This document shows, piece by piece, positions 1 through 5,860 of a DNA stretch of 6,105 nt. The notes under the pieces were generated by a model. That model was not told where the DNA came from, ran no database searches, and worked only from the letters and a program-made list of their open reading frames with translations. The stretch covers positions 1 through 6,105 of the forward strand of contig JABDQX010000050.1 of NCBI GenBank assembly GCA_013042035.1, in the 5' to 3' direction. Position numbers and translations under genes: made by a program. The number at the start of each line of letters is the position of its first letter. Within the stretch, counting starts at the first letter, position 1. Origin of the DNA: Gammaproteobacteria bacterium (GTDB lineage Bacteria; Pseudomonadota; Gammaproteobacteria; HK1).

Positions 1-855
1 GTTTTGGTTTATTCGGAAATGGTGGATCTCGCGTTCGATAGCGACACCCCACTCGTCGATGGCCACCAATTGCTTGTGCAAGTGATCGAAGGAGGCCCCC
101 GCATTGGACAGCCAGTTCTGGAATACACTCACATAACGTACATAACGGTTTGCTTTGACGATATCCTCTATCGCATCGATGGTAAACATGAAATACCGGT
201 AATGCTCATCCGGCGTAAGTTCCCCGGATGAGCAGAGTTCGCTGTCGTATTCGGCTTTCGATCTATAGTGGTGTTGCGCCACGATCAACTCATGCCCGCC
301 ACCGAAAAACGCATTCGACATCTTTAATTTTTCTTCCAGGGAAATGCTTTTGATCTGCTGATCGGTGTAATTGGCCGCCCGTAATTTAAGATCCACGATG
401 TCGATAACATGCCGGATGCCTTCGGCCGAAGATAAGTAATCGGCTTTGCGCTGTACGTTCTCGGGTGTCATTCCGAAATCGTAATTTGTTGTCCAATAAT
501 CGTAGGTAACGATCTCGAAAAGATTGGGAACGCGTCGAAATTCGGCGTCCGTGTCATGGAGTTCCTCTGCCTTTACGTCTTTTAGTATGACGTGCTTCCC
601 CTTTTTTTCTATCATCCGGGCCTTTTCCGGGGGGGTATTGAGGTAGCGTACCGAACAAAAATTGCAGTAGTCCTCCCGTTTAGTGACGTCAATTTTCTTC
701 GCCGACGCCGGGATAACGTTCGAGATGGGTTTATCACCCCTACCGGGTGGAGTCCACACCGCCGTCCCTGTAAAGGGATTTATCTGCTTTATCGTGCCGT
801 CCGGCATCTCGTGATAATAGGCATGCGTAAATTGGTGTGAAGTATGACTGCTCAT
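1..855 (-). CDS. GalT/HIT-like nucleotidyltransferase-fold protein, DUF4921 type (3' end off window)
   Basis: The minus strand is open from the ATG at 855 to the left edge, giving 285 residues with no stop. An in-frame TAA lies directly before this ATG, so it is the most upstream start; the ribosome site is weak. Near the N-terminus are PDGTIKQINPFTGT (residues 18-31) and PGRGDKP, which I associate with the DUF4921 family related to galactose-1-phosphate uridylyltransferase. C64-x-x-C67 resembles the zinc-binding cysteine pair of GalT. H258-L-H260-K-Q262 matches the HxHxQ active-site pattern of GalT/HIT nucleotidyl transferases, in which one histidine is the nucleotidylated nucleophile. Substrate and pathway cannot be deduced, and a UDP-hexose or other nucleotide-transfer role is only inferred from the fold. 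The gene is divergent from ilvC, with a 546-bp gap. The C-terminal part lies outside the window. Confidence is high that it is coding, moderate for the family name. Confidence 0.85.
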   Translation of the reverse strand, partial: MSSHTSHQFTHAYYHEMPDGTIKQINPFTGTAVWTPPGRGDKPISNVIPASAKKIDVTKREDYCNFCSVRYLNTPPEKARMIEKKGKHVILKDVKAEELHDTDAEFRRVPNLFEIVTYDYWTTNYDFGMTPENVQRKADYLSSAEGIRHVIDIVDLKLRAANYTDQQIKSISLEEKLKMSNAFFGGGHELIVAQHHYRSKAEYDSELCSSGELTPDEHYRYFMFTIDAIEDIVKANRYVRYVSVFQNWLSNAGASFDHLHKQLVAIDEWGVAIEREIHHFRINQN

Positions 856-1009
856 TTAGGGTGTAATCTCACTTTTTGTCGTTTTCTCGAAGATCCTCGG
901 GATATTGGCGCGCGGTAGCTGCCTACCGGCCACGCCGGAATTCAATGCATTATGTTACTACACCACTGTGTGGCGAAAAACCGCATTCTGTCTTCGGATG
1001 GCCTCCAGA

Positions 1010-1177
1010 GTAAGAGCCTGTTTGTAAAAAGATATCGTAGCGAAAAAGCGGAGAATCGAGGCCATTTTTTCGCAAATTTTCGGCCAATAGTGATCTATTG
1101 GCCGAGAATTTGCGCAAATCACGGGCCGATTCTACCGCTTTTGCAACCGATATCACTTTAACCAAACAGGCATTTAC
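1010..1177. repeat. 168-bp near-full-length palindrome, MITE-like
   Basis: The outer arms read GTAAGAGCCTGTTTG at 1010-1024 and, on the opposite strand, GTAAATGCCTGTTTG from 1177 inward. Pairing continues through GATATCG (1031 onward against 1148-1154), then AAGCGG and AGAATCG. It ends in an inner 20-bp stem, CGCAAATTTTCGGCCAATAG (1071-1090) against 1095-1114, with one mismatch and a TGAT loop. The size, full-length dyad symmetry and intergenic position fit a miniature inverted-repeat transposable element. The trinucleotides outside GAGCCTGTTTG are TAA on the left and TTA on the right; both fit a TNA target, but they are not an exact duplication, so insertion is not proven. As RNA or cruciform DNA it would form a long hairpin upstream of ilvC. 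Confidence 0.8.
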
Positions 1178-1296
1178 ACACTTCGATACAATCAACGCTT
1201 GTTCTGAAGAAGGTTCAAAATATAGGCATTGGTGCTTTTGCCGCATATATGTCATCAACCTTCGATTCTAACCTTCCCCCCCGCCAAGCGAAGCCA

Positions 1297-1302
1297 TATA
1301 AT
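1297..1302 (+). promoter_or_regulatory. Candidate -10 element for ilvC
   Basis: TATAAT is a perfect match to the sigma-70 -10 consensus and lies 99 bases before the ilvC start. The hexamer 17 bases upstream (TTCCCC at 1274-1279) is a poor -35, so this call rests on the -10 alone. A second, weaker pair is TTGTTC at 1199-1204 with TATAGG at 1221-1226, spaced 16 bases. Confidence 0.3.
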
Positions 1303-1389
1303 TTTGTGCTTCAAATTTATGAATCAAAAGATATGCAAACCCGGATTGTGCTTCATGACAAGGTGCGTTTGCATACAGCCCAAAAATAC

Positions 1390-1393
1390 GGAG
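1390..1393 (+). promoter_or_regulatory. Ribosome binding site that fixes the ilvC start
   Basis: GGAG lies 8 bases before the ATG at 1402. The reading frame is open back to an ATG at 1249, so this site, together with the family-typical N-terminus MAKIDFGG, decides for the shorter 366-residue protein. Confidence 0.65.
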
Positions 1394-1401
1394 CAATACA
1401 C

Positions 1402-2502
1402 ATGGCAAAGATCGATTTTGGCGGCGTCGTGGAAGAAGTCATCACGCGTGAAGAGTTTCCGCTTGCCAAGGCGCGGGATATATTGAAAGACGAGACGATT
1501 GCCGTACTCGGTTATGGCGTCCAGGGGCCGGCCCAGGCCCTGAACATGAAGGAAAATGGTCTGAACGTCATCATCGGCCAGGCAAAACGGTTCCAAAAAG
1601 ACTGGGATCGAGCCGTTTCCGATGGCTGGGTGCCTGGCGAGACGCTCTTCGAGATGGAAGAAGCTGCCAAACGTGGGACCATCATCCAGATGTTAGTGTC
1701 CGATGCCGCGCAAAAGGCGATCTGGCCTGCGATTAAACCGTGTCTCGACGCGGGGGATGCCCTGTATTTCTCCCATGGTTTTTCCGTTGTCTACAAAGAT
1801 CAGACCAATATCATTCCGCCGGACAACTGCGATGTCCTGCTGGTCGCCCCCAAGGGCTCCGGGCTCAATGTCCGCCGGAATTTCCTCTCGGGAGCGGGCA
1901 TCAACTCCAGTTTCGGCGTCTTCCAGGACTATACGGGACGCGCCAAGGATCGGGCCATCGCGGTGGGTATCGGTATCGGCAGCGGTTATCTGTTCCCAAC
2001 CACTTTCGAAAACGAAGTCTACAGCGATCTTACCGGCGAGCGTGGCGTTCTGATGGGTGCATTGGCCGGGCTCATGGAGGCCCAATACCAAGTGCTCAGG
2101 GAAAACGGCCACAGCCCCAGCGAGTCCTTCAACGAGACCGTCGAAGAGCTAACCCAAAGCCTGATTCGCCTAGTCGATGAGAACGGCATGGACTGGATGT
2201 ATGCCAACTGCTCGGCCACGGCGCAACGCGGCGCGTTGGATTGGCTCCCGAAATTCAAGGCGGCCACGCTGCCTGTTTTCAAGGATCTTTATCAACGGGT
2301 CAAGGACGGGGCAGAAACTCAGCGCGTGATCGAGGCCTGTGGGGCCGACAATTACCAGGAAACGCTGACGGCGGAACTGGCGGAACTCGGCAACAGCGAG
2401 CTGTGGCGCACGGGTAAGGCGACGCGCGACCTTCGGCCCAAGGAATCGGCCAAGACGATCACGGAAGGGACCAGAGGTGTCGGGGGACGGGCGGCAAATT
2501 AG
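1402..2502 (+). CDS. ilvC: Ketol-acid reductoisomerase (NADP+), Bacteroidetes/fungal-like type
   Basis: Acetohydroxyacid isomeroreductase makes 2,3-dihydroxyisovalerate from acetolactate (and the isoleucine equivalent), using NADPH and Mg2+, the second common step of branched-chain amino acid synthesis. The 366-residue protein has an N-terminal Rossmann domain with GYGVQG at 37-42, the catalytic-domain histidine in YFSHGF (H125), VAPKGSG with K151, and metal ligands D209 and E213 in SDLTGERG plus E245 and E249 in FNETVEE. The C-terminal domain includes MDWMYANCSATAQRGALDW and ends near LRPKES. These stretches follow the yeast Ilv5 and Bacteroidetes enzymes much more closely than the roughly 340-residue class I or 490-residue class II enzymes usual in gammaproteobacteria, which suggests transfer. 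All catalytic residues appear intact. It stands alone, without ilvB, ilvN or ilvD nearby. Confidence 0.96.
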   Translation: MAKIDFGGVVEEVITREEFPLAKARDILKDETIAVLGYGVQGPAQALNMKENGLNVIIGQAKRFQKDWDRAVSDGWVPGETLFEMEEAAKRGTIIQMLVSDAAQKAIWPAIKPCLDAGDALYFSHGFSVVYKDQTNIIPPDNCDVLLVAPKGSGLNVRRNFLSGAGINSSFGVFQDYTGRAKDRAIAVGIGIGSGYLFPTTFENEVYSDLTGERGVLMGALAGLMEAQYQVLRENGHSPSESFNETVEELTQSLIRLVDENGMDWMYANCSATAQRGALDWLPKFKAATLPVFKDLYQRVKDGAETQRVIEACGADNYQETLTAELAELGNSELWRTGKATRDLRPKESAKTITEGTRGVGGRAAN

Positions 2503-2617
2503 CCGGTTAGCGCCGGAATTTTGAACAAAACGACCGAAAAATCTTCGTGGCGTATTTTGGTTCCGGCCGTGTTGCGTTATCGATCCATGAAAGATAGCGT
2601 TCAAGTAAAGTAATATC

Positions 2618-2663
2618 CGCAAAAAACACGAAGAAAACGCCCGGTTTTTTTCGTGTTTTTTCG
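2618..2663. terminator. A/T-rich hairpin, possible ilvC terminator, with TTCGTG repeats
   Basis: The left arm (2618-2638) and right arm (2643-2663) pair over about 20 bp, with one bulged C and one G-T wobble, around a short GC loop. The right arm contains runs of seven and six T, which suits a factor-independent terminator downstream of ilvC, although the stem is A/T-rich and begins 115 bases after the stop. The same segment carries the CGTG motif three times, each preceded by T or TAT (TTCGTG, TTCGTG, ATCGTG, up to about 2675). That pattern resembles short intergenic repeats seen in many proteobacteria, so a dispersed repeat is an alternative reading. Confidence 0.4.
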
Positions 2664-2718
2664 TGCCTATCGTGGCTAGTCTCCAGCGGAGATCATCTTT
2701 TGCGAATCGATAACGAAA

Positions 2719-3321
2719 ATGAACAACCACACTATCGGATTGGCCATAACGGGCGCCTCGGGAGCCGCCTACGGATTACGATTGCTGGAAATACTGATAA
2801 AGGCTGGGGAAAATGTGTCCCTGCTGATCTCGGATCCGGCTCGGATCATCATCGATCTGGAAACCGGACTCGAATTGCCCAAGCACCCTCGGGATATCCT
2901 GAGCATCCTGGCGCAGCGCTATGGTGCCAGCTCGGAACAGCTTGCGGTATTTGGCCTCGATGAATGGACAGCCCATGTTGCCAGCGGCTCCAATGCCCCT
3001 CGCAGTTTTGTGATCTGTCCGTGCAGCAGCGCCACCCTGTCGGCAATTGCGACAGGAGCCAGTCGTGATTTGCTGGAACGGGCCGCGGACGTAATGCTAA
3101 AAGAACAGCGCCAGCTCATCCTGGTGCCGCGCGAGATGCCTCTGTCGGTCGTTCATCTTGAAAACATGCTCAAGCTCGCGCGTCTTGGCGTTGTCATCAT
3201 GCCGGCAAGTCCCGGTTTTTATCATCAACCCAAGACCATGGAAGACATGGTCGATTTTGTGGTTGCGCGTATCCTGGACCATTTGGGGGTTGAATATGAA
3301 GCGGCCCCGCGCTGGGGATGA
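2719..3321 (+). CDS. ubiX: Flavin prenyltransferase UbiX
   Basis: UbiX joins a dimethylallyl group from dimethylallyl monophosphate to reduced FMN. The product, prenyl-FMN, is the cofactor of UbiD-type decarboxylases, including the one in ubiquinone synthesis. The 200-residue protein has the FMN-binding TGASGAAYG near the N-terminus (S14), E48, PCSSATLSAIATGA at 101-114, ERAADVMLKE (R121, K128), VPREMPL (R138, E139), HLENML, PGFYHQP (Y168) and a terminal RWG (W199). These line up, offset by one, with the active-site residues described for Pseudomonas aeruginosa UbiX. The residue after PRE, often T or A, is M here. The protein stops right after RWG, slightly shorter than the Pseudomonas protein. 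The start is the first ATG of the frame before the family-typical N-terminus; its ribosome site is weak. No ubiD is present in the window. It converges with tatD. Confidence 0.96.
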   Translation: MNNHTIGLAITGASGAAYGLRLLEILIKAGENVSLLISDPARIIIDLETGLELPKHPRDILSILAQRYGASSEQLAVFGLDEWTAHVASGSNAPRSFVICPCSSATLSAIATGASRDLLERAADVMLKEQRQLILVPREMPLSVVHLENMLKLARLGVVIMPASPGFYHQPKTMEDMVDFVVARILDHLGVEYEAAPRWG

Positions 3322-3325
3322 TTTT

Positions 3326-3356
3326 CCGCACAGCCGGAATAGCTTTGCCCGTGCGG
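3326..3356 (+). terminator. Weak hairpin after ubiX
   Basis: CCGCAC at 3326-3331 pairs with GTGCGG at 3351-3356, leaving a 19-base loop, beginning 5 bases after the ubiX stop. There is no following T run, so a factor-independent terminator is doubtful. Confidence 0.2.
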
Positions 3357-3382
3357 CACATGACTGCGTTAGCGTCTTCTAG

Positions 3383-3504
3383 GCCGTGTTGACATTTCAT
3401 CTCAGAATTTGCGCAATCGCTTGATATACAAGGATCTTTTTCAGATTCGCGGATTTCTATAACTGACTGATAAATAACCGCTTTTCGCCAAATGTCAGCA
3501 GAGC
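3383..3504. mobile_element. 122-bp non-autonomous element with CTAG target duplication
   Basis: The left end GCCGTGTTGACATTT (3383-3397) and the inverted right end GCTCTGCTGACATTT (read on the minus strand from 3504) agree at 12 of 15 positions, including the unbroken TGACATTT. CTAG occurs immediately outside both ends (3379-3382 and 3505-3508), as expected for a 4-bp target duplication; IS5-like elements are known to choose such sites. The interior encodes no transposase, so it is either a MITE or the remnant of an insertion sequence. The right end overlaps the 3' end of tatD and provides its stop codon. Confidence 0.7.
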
Positions 3505-4310
3505 CTAGCATTGAATAAACGGAAAAAGTTCTCCGTTGTAGCCTGGGAAAAGGTATCCACGTCCATTCCCCGCAGTTCCGCGATGTAGGCGGCGACGTGA
3601 TAGACGTAAGCGGGTCGATTCGGTTTGCCTCGGTGAGGTACCGGCGTAAGGTAGGGAGAATCGGTTTCCACGAGTATGCGTTCAAGGGGGGCTTTCCTGG
3701 CCGATTCCTTGACGATAGCGGCATTTTTATAGGTGACGATACCGGAAAAGGAGAGGTGGAAATTGAGATCCAGCACCCTTCGGGCGGTATCCCAATCCTC
3801 CACGAAACAGTGCATGATGCCACCGGCTTCGGTTGCTCCTTCCTCTTCAAGAATGCGTAACGTGTCTTCTCTAGCATCGCGGCAGTGAATTACCAGCGGT
3901 TTGCCGATACGTCTGGCTGCCTGGATATGACGCCGAAAGCGCGTTTTTTGCACCGCCAGGTTGGCTGCCAAATCAGCTTCCGTTTCCCCTTTGTTTCGGT
4001 AAGTGTCGAGTCCCGTCTCGCCAATGGCCAGCACCTTGTCGTTCCCGGCAAGTTCTACAATCTCCTCCACGGTGGGTTCGAGCGCAAGTTTTGCATTGGG
4101 ATGAACACCAACAGTGGCGAATACCCCGTCGAATTCATGGGCGTAACGTATGGCATTCCGGGCAGAGGAAAGATCCGTGGCAACGGACATCAAGTATTCG
4201 ACGCCCGCGCGCCCGGCGTCTTCCACAAGTGTCGTGGGGTCGCCACCTCGTGTGGCGAGATCCAGGTGGCAATGGGAATCGACAAGCATAATTGTATTGC
4301 GCAAAATCAT
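3495..4310 (-). CDS. TatD-family metal-dependent hydrolase (YcfH type)
   Basis: This is a TIM-barrel amidohydrolase-fold protein; TatD relatives act as metal-dependent DNases, while the substrate of YcfH-type members is uncertain. The 271-residue product shows the family signatures in order: DSHCHLD (H13, H15), GVHP at 68-71, IGETGLD (E98), HCRDA (H141), MHCF (H166) and VETDSPYL (E214, D216). All expected metal ligands are present. An AGGG lies just before the ATG at 4310. The ATG at 4289 gives the more typical N-terminus MLVDSHCHLD but lacks a ribosome site, so either may be used. The last two residues (LC) and the TGA come from the right terminal repeat of the 122-bp element; without it the frame would end in RRR and TAA. 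The gene lies 74 bases after the bactofilin gene on the same strand and may be cotranscribed. Confidence 0.93.
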   Translation of the reverse strand: MILRNTIMLVDSHCHLDLATRGGDPTTLVEDAGRAGVEYLMSVATDLSSARNAIRYAHEFDGVFATVGVHPNAKLALEPTVEEIVELAGNDKVLAIGETGLDTYRNKGETEADLAANLAVQKTRFRRHIQAARRIGKPLVIHCRDAREDTLRILEEEGATEAGGIMHCFVEDWDTARRVLDLNFHLSFSGIVTYKNAAIVKESARKAPLERILVETDSPYLTPVPHRGKPNRPAYVYHVAAYIAELRGMDVDTFSQATTENFFRLFNARLC

Positions 4311-4384
4311 GTGGCCCTGCCGTGCGAGGCATGGGCGGGTTTATGGAATATCCGGGCAAAACCCCCTGACTTATTCATGCGTCC

Positions 4385-4846
4385 TTATATGTTACCATCC
4401 AGCACGTAGGGGTTTTGTAGTAGTTTCAGTGGCTGCTCATCGTCATTGTGATCTTCTGTGTCGTGAACCAGATTTCCATTGACCTCAGCGCCCATGGCCA
4501 TTTCGATAAGCGTGTAATACACGTTACCGGTTACCCGCGCGCCAGGTGGCAGCTCGATATGGTTCCTCGCATAGACATTACCGATGACTGTACCGTATAT
4601 CACGACATTGGGTACTTTGACATCGCCCCGGATAATACCGTGCTCGCTCAGTGTCAGCACGGAGGATGAGTCTTCATCGGAGACCACATTGCCTGAAATA
4701 GAACCGTTTACCTGTAAGCCACCGGTAAACTCTATATCCCCGTGCAGCTCCGTACCGTGACCGATCAGCGTTGCCGTTTTTGTATTCTTGAATGTTTTTC
4801 GACTTTCCCAAACCGCCAAATATTCTCCCAGTTTTTGGAAATGCAC
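4385..4846 (-). CDS. Bactofilin (polymer-forming cytoskeletal protein)
   Basis: Bactofilins self-assemble without nucleotide into filaments, usually at the inner membrane, and serve as scaffolds for cell-wall enzymes or for cell shape. The 153-residue protein has a short N-terminal tail, then a bactofilin (DUF583) core from about residue 24 to 128. The core shows the repeating right-handed beta-helix pattern with regularly spaced G-D/N-V/I turns, such as LHGDIEF, VNGSISGNVV, IRGDVKVPN, VIGNVYARN, VTGNVYY and VNGNLVHD. The tail is acidic and ends without a membrane anchor. The start is GTG at 4846, supported by an AAGGGTGA ribosome site about 7 bases upstream. In many gammaproteobacteria this gene directly follows a DUF6776 gene, as here, but the pair is now separated by the MITE at 4895-5077. 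The anchor could be the upstream membrane protein; that is inference. Confidence 0.93.
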   Translation of the reverse strand: MHFQKLGEYLAVWESRKTFKNTKTATLIGHGTELHGDIEFTGGLQVNGSISGNVVSDEDSSSVLTLSEHGIIRGDVKVPNVVIYGTVIGNVYARNHIELPPGARVTGNVYYTLIEMAMGAEVNGNLVHDTEDHNDDEQPLKLLQNPYVLDGNI

Positions 4847-4894
4847 TTTAGCTCACCCTTCTTTTATCAACAAATTTCATGGAGATGTTTCTAA

Positions 4895-5077
4895 GAGGGT
4901 GTCTGAAAATTCCCGGTCGTTGCGAGGCGGTAGCCCGATTGTGGTCCCGCAAGGCGCGGAAGGTGATAAACCGGGGAGTGTAGCGAGCTACATGACGCGA
5001 TTTCTCACTCTTTCGCAACGCAGCGGGTCACAATTCGGGGGCCGCCGCAGTAGACCGGGGATTTTTCAGACACCCTC
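4895..5077. mobile_element. 183-bp palindromic MITE with TAA target duplication
   Basis: The terminal inverted repeats begin GAGGGTGTCTGAAAA on both strands and continue with near-identity to about 25 bp (ATTCCCGGTC on the left, AATCCCCGGTC on the right). TAA flanks both ends exactly (4892-4894 and 5078-5080), a 3-bp TNA duplication typical of some IS5-family elements. Weaker dyad symmetry runs through the whole element to a perfect centre, TGTAGC-GA-GCTACA, at 4979-4992. There is no transposase gene, so mobility would need an IS supplied in trans. The right repeat overlaps the 3' end of the DUF6776 gene, and the element separates that gene from bactofilin. Confidence 0.85.
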
Positions 5078-5860
5078 TAATATACTTGGCCAATCTACCG
5101 TTTTAGTAATGCGTTGCGCCTTCTTTTTCTTCAAATCGATAGTCATGACTACCTGATACGGTATGAATCCTGTAGGCAATATCAAATACCCTTCGAACTT
5201 CTGAAAATTCTTGAATTGAAATACCAATCTGTCAGGTCCTTCGATCATCATGTCGGATAATCCCAAACGGATTGGTCCCTCCTCCTGTTTACCGATCACC
5301 GATAGTTCCACCGTCCCCTTGGCAACCTTAGCATCTTTCTGGAAACGGGTTAATACGATGCGATAGTGATACGTGTGATCGGCATCACCCGGCCGCAGTG
5401 TGAAGCTCTGGATCGTAAGGCCCTTCCCTTGATCCGACGAGGTAACCAGTCCCCGATAAAACGCCAATTCTTCCTTTGCGTCTCGAATGTCATCCTGAAG
5501 GGATTCCACCGTTTTGTTGATTTCCCTGTAAGCGACATGATCGATCCGTGTCGCACTTTCAAGCATTGCGACACGATCTCGTAACCGGTTATTTTGCGAT
5601 GTAAGTCTAGCACTCAGATTCTGTAACTGCTCTTCATTGATGTTCGTCGAAAAACGATTTCCGACCAACGCATCGAACTCGGATAAGCAGATAAAATAAA
5701 TGACCACGCCGAACGATATGCAGACCAGACTCCAGAGAACAAACCAATGAAAAGGGCGATGACGTCTGATGACAAGATGCTTTCCGCGCGTGGCACTTAC
5801 AAGGTACTTCCATATCCTGTAATAAGCCATATTGTAGTAAGCACTGTGTGCAAAGCTCAT
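5066..5860 (-). CDS. DUF6776-type inner-membrane coiled-coil protein
   Basis: The function is unknown. Using the ATG at 5860 the protein has 264 residues: a cytoplasmic basic N-terminus, one membrane segment at about 39-59 after RRHRPFHW, a predicted periplasmic coiled coil at about 74-136 with no proline, and a beta-rich C-terminal domain. That domain holds FYRGLV, GLTIQSFTLRPGD, YHYRIVLT and the FKNFQKFEGYLILPTGFIP stretch typical of DUF6776. A strong AGGGAG lies 6 bases before this ATG; an earlier in-frame ATG at 5935 has no ribosome site and is less likely. The gene precedes bactofilin on the same strand, so a role in anchoring or partnering the scaffold at the membrane is plausible but inferred. 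The final residues EGV and the TGA are encoded by the MITE's terminal repeat. Without the MITE the protein would end ETSP, 30 bases before bactofilin. Confidence 0.87.
   Translation of the reverse strand: MSFAHSAYYNMAYYRIWKYLVSATRGKHLVIRRHRPFHWFVLWSLVCISFGVVIYFICLSEFDALVGNRFSTNINEEQLQNLSARLTSQNNRLRDRVAMLESATRIDHVAYREINKTVESLQDDIRDAKEELAFYRGLVTSSDQGKGLTIQSFTLRPGDADHTYHYRIVLTRFQKDAKVAKGTVELSVIGKQEEGPIRLGLSDMMIEGPDRLVFQFKNFQKFEGYLILPTGFIPYQVVMTIDLKKKKAQRITKTVDWPSILEGV

Larger units (their letters stand above)
856..1401. other. Divergent intergenic region between the DUF4921-type gene and ilvC
   Basis: This stretch of 546 bases holds no convincing gene. Its main content is the 168-bp palindrome at 1010-1177. 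Between the palindrome and ilvC there is a consensus -10 hexamer at 1297-1302. The ilvC frame stays open upstream as far as 1249, but the 51 extra residues do not resemble the family N-terminus and are not counted as coding. I see no leader peptide rich in Ile, Val or Leu codons, no attenuator-like hairpin with a T run, and no recognisable riboswitch. Confidence 0.6.

Noticed and set aside
950..1258. Open frame of 102 codons on the minus strand
   Set aside because: It runs through the palindrome, has no family resemblance and no clear ribosome site, and its composition follows the repeat.
1249..1401. In-frame N-terminal extension of ilvC
   Set aside because: The extra residues do not match the family, while the ATG at 1402 has a GGAG at proper distance and a typical N-terminus.
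1178..1401. Attenuator or riboswitch controlling ilvC
   Set aside because: No leader peptide with branched-chain codons, no alternative stem pair and no terminator T run were found.
1693..2112. Antisense open frame within ilvC
   Set aside because: It is a shadow of a well-conserved gene on the other strand, with no independent motif or start signal.
2170..2730. Long minus-strand frame covering the ilvC end and the ilvC-ubiX gap
   Set aside because: Most of it mirrors ilvC, and the rest crosses the A/T-rich hairpin; no recognisable domain.
4357..4417. CAAAACCCC paired with GGGGTTTTG around the bactofilin stop
   Set aside because: The arms are separated by 43 bases, one arm is inside the coding sequence, and there is no T run; likely chance, and too weak for a terminator call.
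4788..5156. Plus-strand frame across the MITE
   Set aside because: It lies over the mobile element and antisense to two conserved genes; no motif supports translation.
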